Positions 1-7,298 of a stretch of DNA of 12,802 nucleotides are shown here, one piece after another (the stretch's first letter is position 1; each line of letters opens with the position of its first letter). The DNA is taken from positions 1 through 12,802 of the forward strand of contig JAKAMP010000019.1 of NCBI GenBank assembly GCA_021812865.1, read 5' to 3'. Made by a program: the position numbers and the translations under genes. This DNA is from Bacteroidota bacterium (GTDB lineage: Bacteria; Bacteroidota; Bacteroidia; Bacteroidales; JAAYUG01). Below the pieces are notes generated by a model. The model saw only the letters and a list, made by a program, of their open reading frames with translations. It ran no database searches and was not told where the DNA came from.

Positions 1-106
1 TTCTTTTATCTTTTTATCATATTCCTCTTTACTTAATTGTTCATTTTTAAATACATATGACTTATTTCTTAAGTTATAAGAAAAATAACAATTAAAACTT
101 AATGAG

Positions 107-379
107 ATGGAAAATATTCATGGAAATGGTGCCTCTGGGCATGAGAAAGAATTCGTAATTATTGTAAATGGTCGGGAAAGGGCGTTTATTGAAAAAGAAA
201 TTACCTTCAGACAAGTCGTTGAACTTGCTTTCGGTACTTATGAGGAGAATCCTGACATTGTTTATACAATAACCTATAGCAAAGGGGAAGACAAAAAGGA
301 GGGTACAATGACAGTTGGAACCAGTGTTAAAGTTAAAAATGGGATGATTTTCAATGTTACACGAACTAATAGAAGCTAA
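107..379 (+). CDS. Multiubiquitin-family ubiquitin-like protein (single beta-grasp domain)
   Basis: A 90-residue protein that is almost entirely one ubiquitin-like beta-grasp domain (about residues 14-86). It shows the pattern I know from the multiubiquitin family (PF14452): VNGR at 20-23, ITFRQVVELAF at 32-42, an N-x-x-Y-T-x-T-Y segment near 48-57, GTM at 66-68, and VKVKNGMIFNVT at 74-85. Longer family members carry tandem copies; this one has a single copy. It is presumably the modifier that the downstream E1-like enzyme adenylates and transfers to a target. The C-terminus is TRTNRS, with no di-glycine, which from memory is usual for this family but unlike ubiquitin, ThiS or MoaD. The ATG at 107 has no clear Shine-Dalgarno sequence, as is common in Bacteroidota. 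The 3' end overlaps the next gene by 26 bp, suggesting translational coupling. Family assignment is confident; the cellular target is unknown. Confidence 0.88.
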   Translation: MENIHGNGASGHEKEFVIIVNGRERAFIEKEITFRQVVELAFGTYEENPDIVYTITYSKGEDKKEGTMTVGTSVKVKNGMIFNVTRTNRS

Positions 380-1538
380 CCCGGATCTTAAACGACTCCA
401 AGATGAAGGGTATGCTTTTGAGGTAAAGGATTCCTTTCTTCTGATACATGAAATCCCGTATGTAAATTCAAATCGAATGATCAAATACGGAATTCTTGTA
501 TCAGACCTTTCCTCAATGGCTGGTAACAGAACAACAAGTCCAATTGGACAGCATGTGGCATATTTTATTGGTGATCATCCTTGCAACTCGGATGGTTCGA
601 TAATTTCTGCGATTAGGCTTAGTAGTCAGAATCAACAACTTTCTAAGGATATTACCGTTAATCATTCATTTTCAAATAAGCCGCAGAGTGGGTATCAGAA
701 TTACTATGAGAAAATGGTCAGTTATATTAACATTATTTCATCGCAGGCCAAGGCTATTGAAGATTCTGTGACAGAGAAACCATTCAGGACAATAGATTCT
801 GAAAATGAGGAACAAATATTTAAATACATCGATACAAATTCTGGAAAGGCAAAAATTACTGCAATTGTTTCTAAACTGAAGGAACAGAAAGTAGCAATCA
901 TTGGATTGGGTGGGACAGGCTCATATATTTTAGATTTGATTTCGAAAACTCCAGTTCAAGAAATTCACTTGTTTGATGGGGATCTATTCTTCCAGCACAA
1001 TGCTTTCAGATCACCTGGTGCAAGTTCATTGAGTGAATTGCAGGCCTTGCAGAAAAAAACTGATTATTTCCAAACCCATTATTCCAATATTAGGACAAAC
1101 ATTTACTCTCATAATTATTACTTAGACAATCAGAATATTGAAGAATTATTAGCAATTAATTTTGTTTTTATCTGTATTGATAAGTCTGATATAAAAAAGG
1201 TCATTATAGAAAGACTGGTTGCACACAATATTTCTTTTATCGATACCGGAATAGGGGTACTTAACATTGAAAATTCATTAATTGGTCATATTAGAGTGAC
1301 AACAAGTACACCAGAAATGCGTGAGCATATAAAAACCAGAATTACTTCCTGTGACGATGGGGGAGAAAACGACTATTCTACAAATATTCAAATCGCAGAG
1401 TTAAACGCTTTAAATGCTGCATTAGCAGTAATAAAGTGGAAAAAACTATCTGGTTTTTACCAGGATCAGAACAAGGAATTCAATTCAGTTTATTCAATAA
1501 ATGATGGAGTTTTAATTAATGAAGACAATCTCATTTGA
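354..1538 (+). CDS. ThiF/E1-family adenylyltransferase with N-terminal DUF6791 (E2-like?) domain
   Basis: A 394-residue two-part protein. Residues about 1-160 match the DUF6791 domain as I know it: IPYVN at 34-38, HVAYFIGDHPC at 67-77, HSFSNKP at 104-110, and YQNYYEKM at 114-121. Residues about 165-394 are a ThiF/E1 Rossmann adenylation domain, with the nucleotide loop GLGGTGS at 184-190, LFDGD at 206-210, NAFRSPGA at 216-223 (the Arg of the E1 N-x-x-R motif is R219), and CIDK at 274-277. It should activate the C-terminus of the upstream Ubl with ATP. C333 (in TSCDD) is the most obvious candidate for a thioester cysteine, but this is uncertain. The N-terminal region has an HP-x-N-x-D-GSI stretch resembling an E2 active-site region, so the protein may be an E2-E1 fusion (inference). 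The start overlaps the Ubl gene and the end overlaps the DUF6527 gene by 20 bp. G+C is low (about 25-35% in sampled lines). Confidence 0.9.
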   Translation: MLHELIEANPDLKRLQDEGYAFEVKDSFLLIHEIPYVNSNRMIKYGILVSDLSSMAGNRTTSPIGQHVAYFIGDHPCNSDGSIISAIRLSSQNQQLSKDITVNHSFSNKPQSGYQNYYEKMVSYINIISSQAKAIEDSVTEKPFRTIDSENEEQIFKYIDTNSGKAKITAIVSKLKEQKVAIIGLGGTGSYILDLISKTPVQEIHLFDGDLFFQHNAFRSPGASSLSELQALQKKTDYFQTHYSNIRTNIYSHNYYLDNQNIEELLAINFVFICIDKSDIKKVIIERLVAHNISFIDTGIGVLNIENSLIGHIRVTTSTPEMREHIKTRITSCDDGGENDYSTNIQIAELNALNAALAVIKWKKLSGFYQDQNKEFNSVYSINDGVLINEDNLI

Positions 1539-1890
1539 ATTTGTTGAGTTCATACCCGAACGACTCGAGGACGGAAAACTCTACATCTCCACGAAGTATT
1601 GTACAGCTGTACATAAATGCTTCTGCGGCTGTCAGGAGGAAGTGGTTACACCATTGTCTCCCGTTGATTGGGAGTTGACTTTTGACGGCAAAACAATTTC
1701 ACTTTATCCTTCTATCGGGAATTGGGGAATGAAATGCCAATCCCACTACTGGATTAGAAAGAATAAAGTTGTGTGGTCAGATAAATGGAATGATACGAAG
1801 ATTCGACTTCTACGGGAATCTGAGAAAATTCAAAAAGAAGAGTACTTTAATAGGGGAAAAAGGAAAACTAGATGGCCACGAAAGTGGTAG
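1519..1890 (+). CDS. DUF6527 family protein, putative metal-binding partner of the Ubl system
   Basis: A 123-residue protein with the recognisable DUF6527 core: H32-x-C34-x-C36-G-C38, then TPLSPVDWELTFDG at 44-57, SLYPSIGNW at 61-69, and C73-x-S75-H76-YWI. The clustered Cys and His residues look like a zinc site. The invariant-looking Ser/Asp/His residues (S47, D50, S65, S75, H76) would also be candidates for catalysis if it is a hydrolase. The family recurs beside ThiF/Ubl genes, and a role in removing or maturing the Ubl is plausible, but the sequence alone does not prove a reaction. The C-terminal tail (about 92-123) is highly charged and basic. The ATG lies inside the 3' end of the E1 gene (20-bp overlap), with GGAG at 1506-1509, 9 nt upstream, as a possible ribosome site. 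Its G+C (about 38-52% in sampled lines) is higher than that of the two upstream genes. Confidence 0.85.
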   Translation: MKTISFEFVEFIPERLEDGKLYISTKYCTAVHKCFCGCQEEVVTPLSPVDWELTFDGKTISLYPSIGNWGMKCQSHYWIRKNKVVWSDKWNDTKIRLLRESEKIQKEEYFNRGKRKTRWPRKW

Positions 1891-1993
1891 TATAAAAAAG
1901 ATTGTGTAAACACTCATAATAAGTAAATCGGTGTCAATGCCCTGCGAAATGAAGCGGAGGAATGGAACGGAAAATTGAGCAAACCCTAATTAA

Positions 1994-2055
1994 TTCTGAA
2001 ATTGGGGAATCTTTTACAAGCCTGGCTTAGAGTTTAATACTCCCCAAATTCAGAA
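1994..2055. repeat. Imperfect 15-bp inverted repeat, possible bidirectional terminator or island scar
   Basis: The arms TTCTGAAATTGGGGA (1994-2008) and TCCCCAAATTCAGAA (2041-2055) are reverse complements with one mismatch, separated by 32 bp. The loop contains a smaller palindrome, AAGCC-T-GGCTT (2018-2028). The repeat lies between two convergent genes, so a bidirectional transcription end is one reading. The U-tracts next to it are weak, so a mobile-element or island-boundary remnant is also possible. Confidence 0.5.
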
Positions 2056-2081
2056 CAGTTAGCTAAGTTGGAAAATAACAG

Positions 2082-2540
2082 TTACTCCCTGTCTATCTTT
2101 ACATTGATGGCATTGGGACCCTTCACTCCCTTAATGATATCGAAAGTAACCTTCGTATTCTCCTTCACCGGTTCAGTAAGGGAATTTACGTGGACGAATA
2201 TATCCTGACGCGTATTGGATTCCTTGATAAATCCAAATCCTCTCGATTCATCAAAAAACGTAACCACTCCCCTGTGTCCAGCAATATCTTCATCAGACTC
2301 CGCCCGGCGCGGAACTCCAATGACTATATCTTCGACCTTAACATCTTTCTTCTGACTTATATCCGGCGGTGTGGAAGTAATGTTCCCAAATTCATCCACA
2401 TACGCAATCATATCGTTCAGGTTATTGCCATCGCGGCTCTGGCGCTTTCTGTCCTCTTTCTTCTGTGCTTTCTCTTTTCTTTTTTTCTCTTTCTTGGCTC
2501 TTACTTCTTTTTTGCCGAAAGATTCATTTCCTCTACCCAT
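2082..2540 (-). CDS. Cold-shock-domain (CspA-like) nucleic-acid-binding protein with basic N-terminal extension
   Basis: A 152-residue protein ending in a cold-shock domain (about residues 88-150). It has RNP1 as RGFGFI at 100-105 and RNP2 as DIFVHV at 113-118, the aromatic and basic residues that bind single-stranded RNA or DNA. Residues 1-36 are very rich in Lys, Arg and Glu and probably form a charged helix. A linker with DMIAYVDEFGNITSTPPD (43-60) follows. This long architecture, rather than the 65-70-residue bacterial CspA, is common in Bacteroidota. Its likely role is RNA chaperone or translational regulator in the cytoplasm. It is convergent with the Ubl operon. No exact TAnnTTTG promoter was found upstream; TACTTTTA on the minus strand (2639-2632) is a weak candidate that would give a leader of about 85 nt. 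Confidence 0.92.
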   Translation of the reverse strand: MGRGNESFGKKEVRAKKEKKRKEKAQKKEDRKRQSRDGNNLNDMIAYVDEFGNITSTPPDISQKKDVKVEDIVIGVPRRAESDEDIAGHRGVVTFFDESRGFGFIKESNTRQDIFVHVNSLTEPVKENTKVTFDIIKGVKGPNAINVKIDRE

Positions 2541-3685
2541 TTATATTCCTTGTTTTAGTTATTTCATCGAAACAGCCTGTGATTTAGATTATCAGATAAC
2601 TGTACTGGCTCACTAACAGGCAAATTTTCTGTAAAAGTACATTAAATAACTGACATCTACCTGAATTTTCCCTGACCTGGTCCATATTCTTTACAAAGAT
2701 GACCATGAATTTGGCTTTCGTACTTTCCCCAGGCCCCTAAGCGAACCTTTTCATGAAGCTGTTCTCCGGAGTTAATTCCCCGACAACGGAATTTTCTGAA
2801 TCAACAGCAGCCGCTATTTTTGTAAATGGCCTCAAAGATCTTCAGGAAATACCTCGCATTGATCAGCTGAAAGACCCGACACAGTCTCGGCTATTAGCTT
2901 AATGAAATCTTCTCAGGTTCTTCCTTTCTTTTCAGGTGCTTTTTTTCTCTCCACATTCCTCACACAAGCTTTCGGCCATCAATCAAATTTATAGGTATTC
3001 CCGCATAAACGAACTTATCGAAGGCTGCAAAAAGGATCCGGGAGTTTTCCTAGCCCGGAACAGAATGATGGTCATCCCTGCCTTTCTCAGTCGTATTGCA
3101 TATCGAATTAAGCCGCTGCAGGTGAAAACAAAACCTTTGCCCTACCGGTAGAATTTGTTCTTTTAACCGCTTTGCCCACCCTAATACATTCTAGCTAACC
3201 TGCCTCCTGGGACCTGTCTTCCAGCCTGAAGGTATAGCAGATAAAAATCAGTAATTCAGGTATGATTTTCAGTAATTTATATTCAATCGACCATAAATAA
3301 AACCATTCGATCGAATATCCCGGGAAGCAGTGATTTTGACTGGAATATTACACTGGCCTATAATTTCAGCAGGGTTTACCGGGCATTGAAATGAGTGGCT
3401 CAATGGCTTAATGCTCTCTACGGAATGTCTTTCTTCTGTGGAACAGAAATAATTCCCCCTTTCTTCCATCTTTCTTTAATAAGGAAATGAATCGGGTATA
3501 GGTCAGTCTGTAGGGTGATGAGTATACAATCCAATTCCCATAAGAAGTTACAATGAAGAGTCGTCCCCTCTAAGGAGAATGAAAAGTCATTCACCTTCCC
3601 ATTTCGGGCATTCACCGATAATTCATTTACCAGTGTATTCCTGCCTTGTACCTTCGTTTTCATAAACCTAATCTTCATTTCGATT
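2541..3685. other. 1.1-kb stretch without a convincing gene
   Basis: Both strands were read. Open frames here are short and match no family I recognise: a 49-codon frame from ATG 2753 to TAA 2902 (+), a 71-codon frame at 2936-3151 (+), and leftward frames at 3269-3469 and 3418-3783 (the latter running into the start of the next gene). The left end must contain the cold-shock gene promoter and the right end the promoter of the DUF6263 gene. The middle may be decayed coding sequence or a former insertion site. No transposase motif, tRNA or strong hairpin was seen. Confidence 0.55.
3626..3656 (+). promoter_or_regulatory. Candidate Bacteroidetes-type promoter for the DUF6263/outer-membrane operon
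   Basis: TACCTTCG at 3649-3656 matches 7 of 8 positions of the -7 element (TAnnTTTG), counting the free positions. TTTA lies at 3626-3629, 19 bp upstream, where the -33 TTTG is expected. Transcription would begin near 3661 and give a leader of about 25 nt before the ATG at 3686. One mismatch in each box makes this tentative. Confidence 0.4.
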
Positions 3686-4633
3686 ATGAAAATTATATCT
3701 GCTTTCCTCATGACCTTATTCCTGTGCGCTGCAGCAACAGGACAACAGAAGACCGACTTAAAACTGAACCTTGAGAAAAACAAGACCTATCGCCTGCGTT
3801 CGGTCACTGAACAGACCATCATCCAGACCATAAACGGGAACCAGCAAACTATTGAATCAGGAGCAACCTATGTATTGTCTCTTAAAATGGTTGATGCAAA
3901 CCGTGCATTCATGGTGGCTGAAATTCATATCGACACCCTTGCCAGCAAGACCAATACCATGGGGAAAACCGTCGTCATGACTTCCGCATCAGCAGGCAAT
4001 GTCGAATCGAAGGAAACCTCCGACATCATGTCGTACTTCATGAACCGGATCACTCAAAACCCGGTATACGCGAAAATCGACTCCACCGGTAAGGTTATAG
4101 AACTGATTAATTCCAAAATGCTGTCGGATATGATTCTTCGCGATACTGGAAAAATAACGGTAACCGGACCTACTGCTCCCGCACTCAAAAAGCAGGTTGC
4201 TGACCTGGTGGGAAACACTTCGCTGATCAACATTATCGAAATGTTCACCCATTATCTGCCGGGCAAGGAGGTTGAGACGGGTGATAAGTGGAACATTATT
4301 ACTACAACCAATGCCGGAGGAATGTCGCTCGACATTACAAGCGCCTGTCAGTTGAATCAGGTATCCGGTGGATTGGCTGACATCAGTGTGGAATCGGCCA
4401 TTAAGGCAGCGCCGAATGCGGCGCCTATGGAAATGGGCAGCGCCAAAATAACCTATGACGACATCAGCGGATTGACCAAATCGACCCTGCACGTCAATGC
4501 TCAGACAGGTCTTATGGAAAATCTTGCTTCAAACACCCATATCACGGGGAATCTCAGTGTAAGCATGCCGGGAATGAGCATGCAGATTCCCATGGATATC
4601 ACCAGTACCGGGAAAATAAACAGAATGGAATGA
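3686..4633 (+). CDS. Secreted DUF6263 family protein
   Basis: A 315-residue exported protein. Residues 1-19 form a signal peptide (MKII, then a hydrophobic core ending AAATG before QQ). It has no lipobox, so it is probably periplasmic or on the outer membrane face. The rest is soluble and rich in beta-strands, Thr, Ser and Met, with features I associate with DUF6263: an early LKLNLEKNKTYRL segment (25-37), a middle LPGKEVETGDKW segment (about 191-202), and a C-terminal GxM-rich stretch (NLSVSMPGMSMQIPMDIT). No catalytic motif is visible and the function of the family is not known to me. It lies immediately before the outer-membrane barrel gene (a gap of 16 bp to the preferred start), is transcribed in the same direction, and probably forms an operon with it, so a joint envelope role is likely. 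Confidence 0.82.
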   Translation: MKIISAFLMTLFLCAAATGQQKTDLKLNLEKNKTYRLRSVTEQTIIQTINGNQQTIESGATYVLSLKMVDANRAFMVAEIHIDTLASKTNTMGKTVVMTSASAGNVESKETSDIMSYFMNRITQNPVYAKIDSTGKVIELINSKMLSDMILRDTGKITVTGPTAPALKKQVADLVGNTSLINIIEMFTHYLPGKEVETGDKWNIITTTNAGGMSLDITSACQLNQVSGGLADISVESAIKAAPNAAPMEMGSAKITYDDISGLTKSTLHVNAQTGLMENLASNTHITGNLSVSMPGMSMQIPMDITSTGKINRME

Positions 4634-4649
4634 CATGATCTGTACCGCT

Positions 4650-7019
4650 ATGAAGAAATTATTATTGGGATTGGCATTGCTTCTGCCTGCCGCCCTGTTT
4701 GCCCAGAATATTAAAGGAACCGTATACCTCCAAGGTGAAGGCTCGCCAGCCCAGTTTGCCGGAGTCAGCCTGTTGCGGATAACCGATTCAGTGCCCCTTA
4801 CCGGGGTGATAACCCTCTCCGACGGCGGCTATGCTTTCGAAAAAGTCAGTCCGGGAGACTACCTGGTCAAGGTGAGCTTCTTAGGCTATAATGCAGCTTA
4901 CAGAAATGCCTCCCTCAAACCGGGAGTCAAGGAAACGCTGGTAGATACCATCTTTTTAACTGCCAAAAGTTCAGATCTGCAAGAAGTTACCGTTTCAGCC
5001 GAACGACTGAAGGGAAAGGAAATGGTCGACCGGACGGTATACGCCGTGCCCTCGGCCATGGCCAAGTCATCCACCACCGGGTACGACCTGTTGAAGAAGA
5101 TTCCCCAGGTGAATGTCGATTTTCAGAACAACATTACCTTAAATGGAAGCAGCAACTTTATCATCCAGGTCGACGGCAAACAGCGCGACCGGGAATACCT
5201 GGCGAAGCTGCTGCCTTCGGAGATTGAGAGTATCGAGATCATCAGCAATCCATCCGGGAAATACGAAGGAAACATCGACGGGGTAATCAATATTATCCTG
5301 AAGAAAGAAGCCCGGTATGGAATGAGCGGAAACGCTTCCCTCTCGGTTAAACCCTTTAACAAACCTACCACATCGGCCTCAGGAAGCCTCGATTATTCCG
5401 CAGGCAAGATCACTTTTTACGTTACGGGATTTGCTTTCCTGCAGAACCTGGAGATCAGCTCGCGGAATGAGTCGCGCTTTCTTACCACCGATTCAATGAG
5501 CAGGATGACAGGCAGCGGAAAGATCAGGATATCCAATTCGTCTGTCAATAGCGGATTCGATTATTATATAAACGGGAAGAATAACCTGAGCCTTAACCTG
5601 AGCTATAAACCTATCGGGCAGGATATTCATATACCCAACCAAACTACACTTTTCAGCAACAATGTGCCTCTTAATTCAATCATGTCCACCACGGACGAAC
5701 TGACAAACAGCGATGAATATTCAGCTTCCCTTTTCTATAAAAAGACCTTCAAAAAACCCATACAGGAATTCACTGTCGAAAACACCTTCTATAAGTTTTC
5801 GTCCGACGACCGGAATGATTTTGCCAACACGCAATACCTCTATGACAGCGATACGGTGATCAGCCTGACCAAAAGGTTTGAAAACAACCTGAACAAGAGA
5901 AATTATGTGTCCACGAAAGTGGATTATGTACAGCCCATCGGCATGAATATGAAAATTGAAACCGGCTACCAGTTTTACTACCAGCACCTGACTTACGATT
6001 TCAAGATCGACGACGTGGCATCGAACAATTTATTTACATACAACGAGTTGCGGAATTCTGCGTATGGAGGATTCACCTTCAATCATAAAAAAATCGGGTT
6101 CCAGGCGCTGGTAAGGATTGAAAACAGCCAGATCAAGGCAGATTCTGTTACCGATCCGAACTACTCCTGCATTCTGCCTTCGGTAAACCTGCAATACAAG
6201 ATATCTGCATCGCAGAACCTGAAGTTTACATACAACCGTAGGATAAACCGCCCGGGTATCTATGATATGAATCCCTATTACCGAATTGATCAGAACTATC
6301 GCATTACCCAGGGGAATCCCGATCTAAAGCCCGATTACAGGGACCGTTTGCAGCTCACCTTCACCTGGAATTTCGGCAGCAATTATTTGTCGCCCTACAT
6401 TTACCATGAATTTTTCACTGGCAAGATTGGCAGACTTTACCAGATCGTTCAGTTGCCGGGATCCAGCAACTTCACCACCCTGACCAAACCCTATAACCTG
6501 CTCAACGGGTATGAATCAGGCGGAGGGTTAAACGCCATGCTCTGGTTCGTAAACATCAATGCAAGGCTGTACCGTGGCCACTATAATGCCTATACCGAGG
6601 GCTCCGTTACCATTCCTGCGGTAGATTATTTCTCGTATAACCTCACCAGCTATGCCTATGCACAGCCCGGCAAAAAGAAAAAGACCACCATCTTTGCCTT
6701 TATCTCATACAATGGCGTGGACCGGAATGCGCAGAGCAGAACCTACAATATGCCCTTCTATGGCTTCGGAGGACAGCATCAGTATAAGGACCACAGTTTC
6801 GGGATTTTCTGGCTTCTGCCCATGTCGACCAATGTGACTCTAAGCAAGACCATAACCGAAACTCCCTATTATACCTCCACAAACATTATTGGCTTCAACG
6901 TAAGCAACTACATCCAGTTCATGTATACCTACAAATTCAACAAGGGCAGGACTGTGAAAAAGATGAACCGAAGCGTTGAAGTCGAGAGCGACAGCAAAAG
7001 CCAAGCAATAGGGAAATAA
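4650..7019 (+). CDS. Outer-membrane beta-barrel family protein (TonB-receptor-like, CarboxypepD_reg + plug + barrel)
   Basis: About 789 residues. In order: a signal peptide 1-19 (MKKLLLG..., ending LFAQ), a CarboxypepD_reg-like beta-sandwich (about 20-108, with GYAFEKVSPGDYLVKVSFLGY), a TonB-receptor-type plug (about 115-220, with LLKKIPQVNVD, IIQVDGK, IESIEIISNPSGKYEG and GVINIILKK), then a large barrel of the PF14905 type (outer membrane beta-barrel family) with RRINRPG near residue 530 and GNPDLKP near 554. Such proteins sit in the outer membrane; whether this one takes up a ligand through TonB or has another envelope role cannot be told. The final residues are a charged tail rather than the usual terminal aromatic residue. 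The in-frame ATG at 4635 adds MICTA ahead of the signal peptide; the ATG at 4650 gives a normal signal sequence and is preferred. There is no SusD-like partner beside it. Confidence 0.88.
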   Translation: MKKLLLGLALLLPAALFAQNIKGTVYLQGEGSPAQFAGVSLLRITDSVPLTGVITLSDGGYAFEKVSPGDYLVKVSFLGYNAAYRNASLKPGVKETLVDTIFLTAKSSDLQEVTVSAERLKGKEMVDRTVYAVPSAMAKSSTTGYDLLKKIPQVNVDFQNNITLNGSSNFIIQVDGKQRDREYLAKLLPSEIESIEIISNPSGKYEGNIDGVINIILKKEARYGMSGNASLSVKPFNKPTTSASGSLDYSAGKITFYVTGFAFLQNLEISSRNESRFLTTDSMSRMTGSGKIRISNSSVNSGFDYYINGKNNLSLNLSYKPIGQDIHIPNQTTLFSNNVPLNSIMSTTDELTNSDEYSASLFYKKTFKKPIQEFTVENTFYKFSSDDRNDFANTQYLYDSDTVISLTKRFENNLNKRNYVSTKVDYVQPIGMNMKIETGYQFYYQHLTYDFKIDDVASNNLFTYNELRNSAYGGFTFNHKKIGFQALVRIENSQIKADSVTDPNYSCILPSVNLQYKISASQNLKFTYNRRINRPGIYDMNPYYRIDQNYRITQGNPDLKPDYRDRLQLTFTWNFGSNYLSPYIYHEFFTGKIGRLYQIVQLPGSSNFTTLTKPYNLLNGYESGGGLNAMLWFVNINARLYRGHYNAYTEGSVTIPAVDYFSYNLTSYAYAQPGKKKKTTIFAFISYNGVDRNAQSRTYNMPFYGFGGQHQYKDHSFGIFWLLPMSTNVTLSKTITETPYYTSTNIIGFNVSNYIQFMYTYKFNKGRTVKKMNRSVEVESDSKSQAIGK

Positions 7020-7220
7020 AACAAACTTTCATAAGGATTTGAAATACATACCTCGGATAAATCTGTGACATTAAGTGCATTTTTCTACGCAATTAGCCGT
7101 TTGCTTATGGCTATTGGCGGATAATTCAGAGGTGAAAACATCATCGAACTCTTGTTTCGGGTTGTGGTCAGGAAGGACTGATTTTCAGAATTATATATTT
7201 TTTCTTATAGAGATTGATAA

Positions 7221-7275
7221 AGGAAAAAGATTATAAAAAAATAACAGGTCAGGTTGAAACTGACCTGCCTGTTAT
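7221..7275 (-). terminator. Rho-independent terminator of the secreted glycosidase-like gene
   Basis: AGGTCAG (7246-7252) pairs with CTGACCT (7260-7266) around a 7-nt loop. The outer arms ATAAC (7241-7245) and GTTAT (7271-7275) extend the stem with a 4-nt bulge. On the minus strand the stem is followed by a U-rich run (complement of the A-rich 7221-7240). It begins 24 bp past the stop of the leftward gene. The same hairpin could help to end the rightward barrel operon, but there is no U-run on that side. Confidence 0.8.
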
Positions 7276-7298
7276 GCTGTAAGTAATATGCAGATTTT

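Noticed and set aside
52..59. TACATATG as a possible -7 element for the Ubl operon
   Set aside because: One mismatch, and no -33-like element at the right spacing (the nearest TTG is only 12 bp upstream). The true promoter may lie outside the window or be non-standard.
2190..2558. Rightward frames antisense to the cold-shock gene with hydrophobic translations
   Set aside because: They are the complement of the Lys-rich N-terminus, which reads as Phe/Leu-rich; the cold-shock domain motifs show that the minus strand is the coding one.
2694..2701. CATCTTTG (minus strand) as a cold-shock gene promoter
   Set aside because: One mismatch and no -33-like element upstream; TACTTTTA at 2639-2632 is equally weak. 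Neither is annotated as a feature.
3418..3783. A 121-codon leftward frame overlapping the start of the DUF6263 gene
   Set aside because: It begins inside the signal-peptide region of a well-supported gene, matches no family and has no promoter.
7020..7240. Search for a small gene or RNA between the barrel gene and the terminator
   Set aside because: No frame with a family motif and no clear structure other than the leftward terminator that follows.
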